From Usnea hakonensis (taxonomy: Eukaryota > Ascomycota > Lecanoromycetes > Lecanorales > Parmeliaceae), in contig BLJB01000184.1 of NCBI GenBank assembly GCA_013423325.1, positions 62,001-126,000 on the forward strand: a stretch of 64,000 nucleotides of DNA, given 5' to 3'. The notes under the pieces were generated by a model, which worked only from the letters and a program-made list of their open reading frames with translations, was not told where the DNA came from and searched no databases. Shown here one piece after another: positions 55,098 to 64,000 of the stretch (positions are counted from its first letter, which is position 1; the number at the start of each line of letters is the position of its first letter). The position numbers and the translations under genes were made by a program.

Positions 55098-56084
55098 ATG
55101 CTGACATTCAAGATCCGACTTCCAGAGGTGCCCGTCCTCTCTGCAGAGGATGTTTACAGCAATGCTGTTGGTCTCTTGTTTCCAGACAACCTACGCACTT
55201 ACCACGGGGACGCAGGTTCATATATCACTTATCTGTCTCAGCGCTTTGGAGACATGAAGCTCAATCTCGTCGACCCCCATGACCAAGATACAAGGGTGCT
55301 ATTTGCTCATCATATTTGGAACTCCGGTATACAGATGGCCGAGTTCATCAGTGATGCGAGTGATCCTGTAAAGGAGGGAGAAAGAGACACCAGATGGGAT
55401 GTGACTGGACACTCGGTTCTAGAGCTCGGATCTGGTGCGTGGCATCAAGATCGAGGATCTAAGAGCTAGGCTTATAAAGAGGTAGGTACCGGCTTAGAGG
55501 GCATCGTGAGTGTTCTCGCTGGAGCTGAGGAGGTCGTTTTGTCAGACTATCCATCCCCAGCAATCCTAACCAACACCAAATCAAATGTCGAAAGGAATGT
55601 TCCGAAGGAGCTGCAGCAGAATCTGAGTGTGCAAGGCCATGAATGGGGTGTTGTTACAGACGATTTCTCCAAAGCCTATGCAAATCACTTTTCTCGGATA
55701 CTGTGCGCAGATTGCTTGTGGATGGATGGTGAACACTACGGTCTTGCCCAATCTATGGAGCACTTTCTCTCTCACAAATTTGATGCCAGAGTGTGGGTCA
55801 TAGCAGGCTTTCACACCGGCCGAGCGAAACTCGTCTCTTTCTTCGATATTGCAGCTCAAGCAGGTCTGGAAACTGAAAAGATATGGGAACGAGATGCTGA
55901 TGGAAATGAAAGAGAGTGGGTCAGAGAGCGAAATGGGGGGCAAGAAGATGCAACAGGGCGGAACAAGTGGCTTGTCATTGCTATACTCAAACGCAAGCAG
56001 ACGTCGTCTTCTATGGAGAAGGTTGGGAAGCATGAACAGTTCTTTGCGTCTCTACTCATGCAGAAGTCGAACCGGCATATTTAA
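55098..56084 (+). CDS. Nnt1/Efm7-like methyltransferase (family 16)
   Basis: Two exons, 55098-55434 and 55486-56084, giving 311 aa. N-terminal features conserved in fungal Nnt1: AEDVYSNAVGLLFPDNLRTYHGD... and VLFAHHIWNSGIQMAEFISD. The SAM motif I is HSVLELGSGTGLEGIVSVLAGAEEVVLSDYP, recovered exactly across the intron (G|GT). The post-motif region RILCADCLWMDGEHYGLAQSMEHFL has the DCLWM variant where Asn-Pro-Pro-Tyr-like motifs sit in small-molecule methyltransferases. Yeast Nnt1/Efm7 methylates eEF1A and was first annotated as nicotinamide N-methyltransferase; either activity is possible. It sits next to PARP, which releases nicotinamide, but no functional link is shown. Confidence 0.87.
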
Positions 56085-56663
56085 AACCATCGTGAAGGAA
56101 TAGCATTAAGCATATACACCTTCTATGTTGCCCCTGCAAGCATGCAGCTTTGCTTTCCCAAACAAGCAAGCATTGCGAAGATGAAACATGCCAGTGTGTC
56201 CTCAATGCCCACGGCGGCAGTTGAACAGGACCATACCAGGTCTCTGGTCCCCACGCCCTAGCCATTTTTGATCGTTTCATTTTCAGAAGAAGCGACAACG
56301 CATTGTCGTGGTCCCGGCCTTCCTGCGAAGACTGCATTCTCTTTGGTGACACGGCTACAAGTAACACATTGTGAGGGACTATTAATGGTCTGCGTCCAAA
56401 TGTCCGTCAAAAGTAGCTGTTGCGAACATTGGCGGATTGAAAATACTGGAGAGTGGTAGGGTAGGCTCAAGTGGTGGATATAAGCATCCAAGTTCAACAT
56501 TTTCAAACAGTATCTAAATCTCCATGTCTCACTCTATCAATCCTTGACTTCTGCACCATTACCTACATCGCCCGGCCGTCATCCCCATATCCATGTCGAA
56601 CCCAAACGCCTGAAAGCCGAAGCGAGTCCAAAATAACTAAAATCCCGAGCTCCAGAAAAAACC
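56085..56663. other. Intergenic spacer
   Basis: Promoter of the Efm4-like gene; no coding support. Confidence 0.5.
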
Positions 56664-57518
56664 ATGACCTCCGCCCCCCAGCCCACCCACCTCCCCTCAA
56701 GCAAGCTAGGCACAAAAGAATAGTACCCCACACCTCTGTCTTCCTCCGTTCTCCCCCCCAGCAAAACCCAACTTGCCCGCCCCAAACGCTAACATCCCCC
56801 CCCCTCCAGCTGGGACACCACCTACACCGCCGACCTCACAACCCAAGCCACGCACCCCTCGCACACAGGCCACACATGGTTCGCCGACGTCCGCGCCTCC
56901 CAGAAACTCCTCGCCTACCTCCTCTCCCCACCCCCGTCCGCAAACCTGACTCTGGATCCAAAGACCACCACTTTCCTCGACCTCGGCACCGGCAACGGCG
57001 AAATGCTGTTCTTGCTTCGTGAAAAGGGCGGGTTCGAGGGGATGATGGTTGGTGTGGATTATTCTGCGCAGAGCGTGGAATTGTGTAGGAGGGTGGCGGG
57101 GGGGAAGGGGGTTGCTTTGGGGGTGGGGGTGGATGTTACTCGTGATGGGGAACCGGGAATCCTGTTCCACCAATGGGATATCCTCCACTGCGCCCCGCCG
57201 CACCCTTCGTGGACGTCATGCGGTTTCGATGTCGTTCTTGACAAGGGCACTTTTGACGCCGTGGGGTTGTCGGAGGAGAGGGATAAGCGGGGGAGGAAGG
57301 CGGTTGAGGGGTATAGGGATGTGGTGGTGGGGTTGGTGAGGAGGGGGGGGGTGTTTGTGGTGACGAGTTGTAATTGGACGGAGGGGGAGTTGAGGGGGTG
57401 GTTTGAGGGGGGCGGGGTGGGGGGGTTGGTGTGCTGTGGGAGGGTGGAGTATCCGGTTTTTCGGTTCGGGGGCGGGCAGGGGCAGAGTGTGCAGAGTGTG
57501 GTTTTTAGGAGGATGTGA
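56664..57518 (+). CDS. EFM4: eEF1A lysine methyltransferase, Efm4 type
   Basis: Two exons, 56664-56722 and 56810-57518, giving 255 aa. The N-terminus ...LPSSKLGTKEYWDTTYTADL is restored across the intron (TA|C). Also present are the family WFADVRASQKLLAYLL, the SAM motif I FLDLGTGNGEMLFLL and the DYSAQSVELCRR acidic site. The diagnostic CGFDVVLDKGTFDAVGLS and a VVTSCNWTEGEL motif complete the set. Yeast Efm4 (See1) methylates a lysine of translation factor eEF1A. From about 57000 onward the sense strand is extraordinarily G-rich (runs up to 8-9 G), in contrast to the C-rich first part. The insert with repeated Gly near the C-terminus (EGGGVGGLVC) lies in this part. Confidence 0.88.
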
Positions 57519-57833
57519 GGGGGGGGATGGGGGTTTGTTACGGGGGAAGAGTGCTTGGGGGTGTGTGTTGAGGTTGGCGAAGGCCCGTTTGGGGTCAAAA
57601 CCTGCGTTTTATAATGGGCATGTCTCTGAAATGAAGGGAAGGTTTGGCAGCAGTCATCCACTGGACTAATTGGCCACGATTATAGAGAGGTAATCTAGGG
57701 CGTGTTGCCTTTGTATTTATTCTGTTTATTCTGGAACCACACGCCCGCTCATTTCAGGAGCCCAACCCCACAACTAAAGTGCTGTCTCCTAGATCTATAC
57801 ATGTCTTGTAGGCTACCAAAAGTAATAGACTTG
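57519..57833. other. Convergent intergenic spacer
   Basis: 3' flanks of EFM4 and the Gid4-like gene. Nothing recognised. Confidence 0.5.
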
Positions 57834-59755
57834 CTATCGAAATGTATATGCAGGAAATGCCCGCTTCTCTGGAGTAAGGGACAGGTGCTGATATGGGTTG
57901 CTGTGTGGATCATAATACAAGCCTTCAACATTGCCGTTGCTTCTTCGTAGAGAGATGTAGTAGAAACCACTGATAGTGAGGGCTGTGTCAGGATCGGAAG
58001 GGGTGACGAAGCATTTCTCTGCTCCAGCATCGTCAGCAAGCGGGCAAAGCCTGGTCACGCGGGCAAGGGCATACCTTTCCACCTCATCAAGATCCATTTT
58101 TCCATCAGCTCCTTTCGCAGCCATTCCTGGCTAAGCAAGTTCCTCGCCATCGCCTCATCGTCATTCAAATCTTTGAAAGGTGGCAGTTTTCGCCAGTACA
58201 TCCCGTCGACTCGGGCGTCGGCTTTGAAACTCTTAGTCTCCAAGGTAAAAGTGTTAAAGTCAATGATTTCGCCCTCGAGATACGTCGTGATGCTTGAAAC
58301 CTTTGTTGGTGAACTTTTATCCGGTACATCGAATGCTTCCATGGTACCGGACAATGTCATGTCGCGGTAGTCGATGCTGTCAATTGTCACCTTTACATCC
58401 CATTGCTCTTCTGCAAAAGAGGACGAGGGTCCTGAGGCTGAGGCGGCGAGATAAGGAGCTTGATGAACGGGCGACGGATTCCTAGGTGGATGAGAGCCAA
58501 AATGTGGATTTCTGGCTCTCGCTCGGTATGTGGATGGAGGCATGAGCGGAGTGTATGACGGTAGTGAAGATGCACTGGTGCCGTGTTGAGAGCCAGAAAG
58601 GACAGCGCCGACTTTGAGCCAGGAGCTCTGGGGTGGGGGAGGTACAGTTTGTATGTCGGAAAGGAAGTCTTGAGGGTCTTTTGGACAGCACTCTTCTGGG
58701 CCCAAGCCCACCTCTTCGGCATTCTCGAGGCCTTCTTGAATACTTTCGCAGAAACGTAGGCGCTCGAGATACTTGATAGCTTCATCAACCGGCCTTTTCT
58801 CACTTGGAGGACATGGCGATGGCGTTTGCCAGTATCGTCTCCTCCTGTTCTCACTTGGCAAGGCGAGGCTCTGCCGCTGCTGCCGGAGTTGCTCCTCCAC
58901 ATAGTTGCGGTGCTGTTGGTGTTCCGCAATCAAATCTCGATGCTGCTGGATCTCCTGCCGTACCGTAGCTTCGCGGTGCAGTTGCCGCCGCTGGCTTTGC
59001 GAAAGGGTTGAATTCGAGGACTCGCTCGAGCGTGCCGAGCTTGCTCGATCTCTTTCGTCGCCTCTCTCCCTGTCAAGTATGTACCTTTGCAGCTCGTTCC
59101 TTGAACGGGCCGAGAACTGTGAATTGCGTCTTACGGCTTGTAGTAGAGCAGTGGTTCGTAGCGAGGATTCCGTCACAGTGGGGATTCCACCTGCTTCATT
59201 CTCGATGAAGTGCGATCGTTCTCGTGGAGAGGACGCTTGGACAGCGGTCTCGCCTGGTACATGGTCTCGCCACTCAGAGTGTGTATTGTCCCTCAAGCGC
59301 CTGAGTCTCATCCTCTCTCTTAGATGCTCATCCCTCCTTAATACATGTTCATCTAACAACGCAGCGGACGACCTCGAGACTAGGCGTCCCTCGGGTCTAT
59401 TTTCTTGTTCATCATCGGATGTTCCTGGTGCCCAACCGTGGTATTCCTGCTGAGACATTCGATCTGCATATGTTGAGAGATTTCCTAACTCTTCCAATTG
59501 GGCGGGGGTGTAAATGCGGGGATCGGCCATTGCTTCTACCGCTCTTCGCATTCGTCGGCGACTCTCGCCAATAGCATCGCGCGGCTGGGGAACTTGGTCA
59601 TCCGGCAATTCTGTACTTAGAGTCCTAATGTTCTCATCTTCGGCGTCTTGCTCCGCCTGCGTGGTCAGGGTTGCAGCAAAGTTGGGTACTGGGCTTGCCA
59701 GGCGTGCCAACTGCTGGAGATACGGGGTCGAACCGGTGGCGTCAGATTGATGCTC
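57834..59755 (-). CDS. GID4: Gid4/Vid24 substrate receptor of the GID/CTLH ubiquitin ligase (5' exon unresolved)
   Basis: Two exons are supported, 58075-59755 and 57834-58018, about 621 codons. The C-terminal part is the Vid24 beta-barrel: EQWDVKVTIDSIDYRDMTLSGTMEAFD, then STPTK-like loop and ITTYLEGEIIDFN, DARVDGMYWRKLPPF, LLSQEWLRKELMEKWILMRWK|EKCFVTPSD and ISGFYYISLRRSNGNVEGLYYDPHS. This barrel binds Pro/N-degron substrates such as gluconeogenic enzymes. The N-terminal two thirds is Arg/Gln/Glu-rich and probably disordered or coiled. No ATG exists at the start of the main exon, where an acceptor TTATAG precedes codon 1, so a first exon lies upstream. An ATG at 59958 is a candidate, but its strongest donor does not match the phase. 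Confidence 0.85.
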
Positions 59756-60690
59756 CTATAATTTGAAATCAGTGAAGTCATAGAGTAGAGATTGGTGCGG
59801 CAGGGGCTCTATCTACTGTTGCTTCCGGCATCACAGCGGTGTGTCCCTCCGTTCCCTAAAGTGGCTGCGGGGAAGGTGAGAGAGAGACACTGACGTTCCA
59901 AATTGTTAGTGACAGGCTGAAAGGTCAAACCGGTGAAGGATTTTGTGGTTGGAGTCATCTGCCTCATCTGAGGACAAAGAGATGGAAACACTGCGGCGGC
60001 TTTTTATCGAAGTGGAGGATTGAATTAGGAAGCCTGAAGCGGCGGCAGGGGGGGGCTTTGGTGGCAGAGCTGTGGTCCACTCCTCAAAATCGCCATACTT
60101 TCTTGTGACTCGGTATCTTCCCATATTTTGATATTTTGTTTCTACTTGGATTTTGTGCTTTGATTGTCTGCTTCGAACTACCTTACATGCAAACTTTTCA
60201 TTCATTAACATGGAACGTTAGGCATCTGAAATAAGTCACCGGCGTTCCCAGTACGCCCACTTTTTCATGGCGCCTGCAAGAAGCCTCCCAAAAGCAGTCC
60301 CAGCTTCTCCATTACGTGCAGTAAAATGTCGATCTGCCGCTGTCAATAATTCGAGTATGCATGCATATGCAACGTGCAACATGGCTCATGTACTCTATCC
60401 TTCTCTATCTACTGACTCTCGGTACTCAGAATCAACGTCAATACACTCCGGGCGAATTGGAAGGTGCCAGCTATGCAGAAACTTCATGCCACCCTGCAGA
60501 CAAATGTTCCCAACATCTAGTAGCGCCGAGGCGATACCAATATTTGTCAATGTCCGCGCCACTCACAGCTCTCTATCATCGCGCATGTGATTGCGCGGGT
60601 CTTCTCCTGCTTCCACTTCTTGCGTGATTGCATCTTGTTATCCCTTCGCTTTCCCCGACTCTCTTTCTCGTCTCTGACCTACTTGTCAAC
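59756..60690. other. Intergenic region holding the missing GID4 first exon
   Basis: Divergent spacer between the Gid4-like gene and galactonate dehydratase. It should contain the GID4 first exon, possibly near 59906-59958, plus both promoters. No separate gene is supported. Confidence 0.5.
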
Positions 60691-61899
60691 ATGGCCAAGA
60701 TCAAGACCATCGAATACTTCCGCGTCCTTCCACGTTGGCTTTTCGTCAAAGTCTGTGATGACGAGGGCAACTATGGCTGGGGCGAGTCTACACTGGAGGG
60801 CCATACACTCGCTGTGGAGGGATGCCTTGATTCGCTGAGAGGGCGCTTCGTGGGCTATGAAGCCGAGTAACATATCTATCTCCCAACACTTGCGCAACAA
60901 TGCTGATATATTCTTCTGAACAGCGACATCGAACACCTGTGGCAAACTGCGTATCGACTGGGATTTTACCGTGGCGGGCCCGTCCTCATGTCCGCCCTCT
61001 CGGGTATCGACATCGCCCTTTGGGATCTCAAAGCCCGCCGCCTCCATCTTCCTCTCTACCAACTCCTCGGAGGCAAAGTACGCCACAAAGTCAAAGTGTA
61101 TGCCTGGATCGGTGGCGACAGACCCAAAGACGTTGAAAAGGCGGCTAAGGAGCGAATAGCGCAAGGCTTTACGGCTATTAAGATGAATGCGACTGAAGAT
61201 ATTAATTGGCTAGACTCGCCGCGCGCATTGGAATCGAGTGTGGAAAGGCTAAAGACCGTGAACGCACTGGGCATGGATGCTGGGCTTGATTTCCATGGGC
61301 GACTGCACAAGCCCATGGCAAAGCAGCTAGCGAAGGCACTGGAACCATATCATCCACTTTTCATTGAAGAACCTTTACTCTCTGAGCATTCCGAAGGCAT
61401 CAAACAACTCTCGCTTCACACCACGATACCAATTGCACTGGGTGAGCGCCTCTACAGTCGCTGGGACGTCAAGCGCTTTTTACACGATACTTCTGTTGAC
61501 ATACTCCAACCCGACATTTCACACTGTGGAGGCATTTCAGAACTTTGCAAAATCGCGACAATGGCTGAAGCGTACGATGTCGCCATCGCGCCACACTGCC
61601 CTCTTGGACCAATAGCATTGGCTGCGTGCATACAATTTGCGATGGCTGCTCCTAATTTTGTGATTCAGGAGATGAGTCTTGGTATTCATTACAATTTGGA
61701 GGTGGGAAAGTATGACATAACCAACTACGTGAAAGACAAGAGTGTATGGGATGTGAAAGATGGCTATGTACAAGGCCTGCATGGCGAGGGTTTGGGCATT
61801 GAGGTTGACGAAGAAGAGGTCAGGCATGTCGCCGAAACCGCGCCAGAATGGGTACCGAAAGGGTTCACCGGGCCAGATGGAAGTATCCGAGAGTGGTAG
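60691..61899 (+). CDS. D-galactonate dehydratase (enolase superfamily)
   Basis: Two exons, 60691-60866 and 60924-61899, giving 383 aa, the length of bacterial DgoD. It dehydrates D-galactonate to 2-keto-3-deoxy-D-galactonate. It aligns end to end with my memory of the E. coli enzyme: VGWGES-like N-cap, FYRGGPVLMSALSGIDIALWDLK, KVKVYAWIGGDRP, metal Asp and catalytic His in GLDFHGRLHKPMAK, metal Glu in PLFIEEPLLSE, metal Glu in IALGERLYSRWD, SVDILQPDISHCGG, and the catalytic His in APHCPLGPIALAACI. All catalytic residues are present. The intron (GA|C) is short and typical of the locus. A bacterial origin of the fungal gene is possible but not shown by this reading. Confidence 0.93.
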
Positions 61900-63325
61900 C
61901 CCCTGAAGGAAAAGTCCTCTGATTTAGTCTGTACTTGAAATATACCTTGCGTGCGTTGCATTGAGCTGGAATTACAAAAATTCCGTGTATGTCTCCCCTC
62001 TCGGTCTATGTAAGATTATCAAGCTTCCTGAATTTGTTGCGACGTTTATGAATTTCGCTAGTCTACCAGAGAACCTATGTGTACTTTCAAATAAAGATGG
62101 TCGCCCAAACAACGGTGGCGATGTCCAGACACCTTCCACAACGCAACCCTGTGTGTCGAAGCTGACCGATGGTGACCTTTCGGAACAACCAGATCCGAAC
62201 CAGGACATTTGCACTCCCAGTTTCCCGCAGATGTGGCCGCATCCATCAAGAGGAGATTTGATCGTTCTCGACATCCCATGATCGGGGATGAGCCCCTTGC
62301 GGACAGGCCAAGTTGTTCATATACGAATCTAGGTACTCAGGAGGCCTTCTCGTGTCCCAGAGGTTCATGCACTAGATGCTACAGTCAATGGCAGGTCACG
62401 CGCAAATATTCCCTCACAATAAAGGATCTTACAATTGCTGAAGGTTTCAGTAAGTAGCAAGTGCCCGCGAGCAGAGCATGGCAATTTGAGTCTGGACTGG
62501 TTTCGAGTAAGAACTCCGTACAATCGCCCTGTTTTGTGTCACGTCCGGCCCCCTCGCCCGCGCTAGCGGACGTCCGTGAAACATGGCGAAATTCCGTTTC
62601 ATTCCGTTTCAATCATGCTATTCCACGAATCATTGTAAGCACATCTACTATCTACCGTCTCATCTCTTAATCCAATCACAATGCCCGGAATAGCGCCGGC
62701 TCAACACAAGCATTTCACTGTCCGCTATCACCAAAGAAACCATTCCTCCAGAATCTGTCTTGCCAATGTGCACTACTGCAATTGATTACAGATGTAAGGC
62801 GGACAATGACGTTCGTCCCACACGTTAACGCACTGGAGGACAAATGCGGGTCAGTGCATTTCGCAAGCTCTGCGGAGAAATCACTTGCATTTGCTGCGAC
62901 AGCACGAAGTCGCTAGGGCCAAGCCTGAAAGAACCCCAGAATATGGCGGATCTTTTGTCTCGAGGTAGTGCGCGCAAGCAGAAAGGCCATCTTTTGTGCG
63001 AGCTCTCTTTGCGCCCGAAATGTCTGGCGTAAATCCGCTCCAGTCGAGCTTCTCGGTAGGATATAGGTCGAGAGTATGAGAAGGACATTGTTCATTTGTG
63101 TTACACAATTTCACCCTTTTTCAAACGTCGTGGCTTGGGTAGAACAATAAAACTTCTCCATGTTGCAGCTATGTTTCATCATGGTTTGCTTTGTTATAAA
63201 AGTTCCTCTTTTCTCTCAAAGATCTTAGATTGTACAAGAAAATTTTATCGCACGCTTCTCAACAGTCGAAGGTTTTCATTCTGCAATTCGAAATCACCTT
63301 AAAATCTAAACATCACTGTTCTCTT
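61900..63325. other. Gene-poor region
   Basis: 1.4 kb with short frames only. Contains ACTCCGTAC (62513-62521) and a small tandem ATTCCGTTTC pair near 62590-62610. No gene supported. Confidence 0.5.
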
Positions 63326-63515
63326 TCCAGACCTGCCTTGCTAAGATCAACCTCCAGATCTTTTGGTCGAATCGACAGTCCAACACCTATCAAACCCAGC
63401 AACCTACATCGTCTCAACAGCTCTCCAGACCTGCCTTGCTAAGATCAATCTCCAGATCTTTCAGTCGAATCGACAGTCCAACACCTATCAAATCCAGCAA
63501 CCTACATCGTCAACA
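63326..63515. repeat. Direct tandem repeat of about 98 bp
   Basis: Two adjacent copies (63326-63423 and 63424-63515), about 90% identical by eye, both starting TCCAGACCTGCCTTGCTAAG. They lie immediately upstream of the small Cys-rich reading frame, in what would be its 5'UTR or promoter. Confidence 0.9.
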
Positions 63516-63526
63516 GCAGCAACACC

Positions 63527-63907
63527 ATGTGCCGTTTCAAGTATGAACAAGGCAAATGCGGTTGTCGGCGATTTTATTGGTCTAACGCTGAATTATGTCG
63601 TACCGACTACGACTGCGACCTCAAGCGCTGGCCAGTGGTCATGATCCCGAAGACTGATGATCACGAGGACCTCAATGTATTCCACAAAGGAAGACGACTG
63701 TACCAAACTATCCCCGAAAACACCGAAAACATGTTCAGTGAGGTCGATTGTAAGGAACAGATCTATATCTCGATTAAGAAGGACGGGCGATGTCCTTGGC
63801 ATAATGACGCGAAAGAGAAATACTTGAGACACTTGGGATACTTGGAAGACTTGGAATACTTGAAGAAGTCGAGCGGAAAAAGTGTGCACGGATGTGTGGT
63901 ACAGTAG
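63527..63907 (+). CDS. Small Cys-rich hypothetical protein
   Basis: A single-exon frame of 126 aa with ATG at 63527 in a good context (ACACCATGT). There is no signal peptide. Cysteines are at positions 2, 11, 13, 24, 30, 75, 89 and 123. The N-terminal MCRFKYEQGKCGCRRFYW could hold a metal, and a later segment EVDCKEQIYISIKKDGRCPWHND has a CPWH motif. The charged tail is LRHLGYLEDLEYLKKSSGK. Small intracellular Cys-rich proteins of this general kind are common in filamentous ascomycetes, with no known function. The directly adjacent 98-bp repeat and the gene-poor setting are compatible with a lineage-specific gene. It could also be a chance frame. Confidence 0.55.
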   Translation: MCRFKYEQGKCGCRRFYWSNAELCRTDYDCDLKRWPVVMIPKTDDHEDLNVFHKGRRLYQTIPENTENMFSEVDCKEQIYISIKKDGRCPWHNDAKEKYLRHLGYLEDLEYLKKSSGKSVHGCVVQ

Positions 63908-64000
63908 GATGGACAACATTACAGGTTGAGGATGTGGGGGCGAAGTAGGATGGTAGTGCTTCGGTCTTGCGCAACGCGGTCTCCTGTCAATTCCATTCGA

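Noticed and set aside
1..64000. tRNA, rRNA and CRISPR-type arrays
   Set aside because: Scanned by eye for GTTCGAATC-type T-loops, conserved rRNA stretches and regular spacer-repeat patterns. Near matches (for example around 5330 and 35460) did not fold into a cloverleaf.

Overview
This is a window of nuclear DNA from a filamentous ascomycete (Pezizomycotina). The evidence is intron-rich genes with short introns of about 45-150 bases, fungal-only families (vacuolar protease Pff1, GrrA, a Zn2Cys6 factor, Aim18) and compact intergenic spaces. Class-level placement cannot be made safely from sequence reading alone. I support 28 protein-coding genes plus one small Cys-rich reading frame, and one probable non-autonomous DNA transposon. 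I saw no tRNA, rRNA or CRISPR array. Exon boundaries were worked out by hand from reading-frame continuity, splice-site phase and remembered family alignments.

Left third (1-21 kb): an Stm1/HABP4-type RGG protein and a bZIP factor (both minus), a 1.9 kb divergent spacer, an arrestin-fold protein (plus), a LIM protein and an MAPEG protein (minus), a TPR protein (plus), then a run of minus-strand genes: the SCF F-box/LRR protein GrrA, an AMP-dependent acyl-CoA ligase, ribosomal protein uL13 and a methyltransferase-like protein.

Middle (21-43 kb): the vacuolar membrane protease Pff1, a BAG-domain Hsp70 cofactor with a ubiquitin-like domain, sterol O-acyltransferase and the AP-1 gamma adaptin (a divergent pair), an unrecognised Cys-containing protein, a J-domain protein, then a 3.8 kb gene-poor stretch. 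That stretch holds a 238-bp element with perfect 25-bp terminal inverted repeats and a 5-bp target duplication. A CPYC glutaredoxin and the mitochondrial chalcone-isomerase-like Aim18 follow.

Right third (44-64 kb): a small secreted protein; fumarylacetoacetase, divergent from a Zn2Cys6 transcription factor that may be its regulator; an O-methyltransferase; a PARP; two protein/small-molecule methyltransferases (Nnt1/Efm7-like and Efm4-like); a Gid4/Vid24 substrate receptor of the GID ubiquitin ligase; a D-galactonate dehydratase; and a small Cys-rich reading frame behind a 98-bp direct repeat.

Most genes are core housekeeping functions: trafficking, protein turnover (GrrA, Gid4, BAG, Pff1), lipid and tyrosine metabolism. 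No clearly new multi-gene system is visible. The most unusual signals are an abrupt change from C-rich to G-rich sense strand inside several coding regions, the small inverted-repeat element, and three GC-AG introns.
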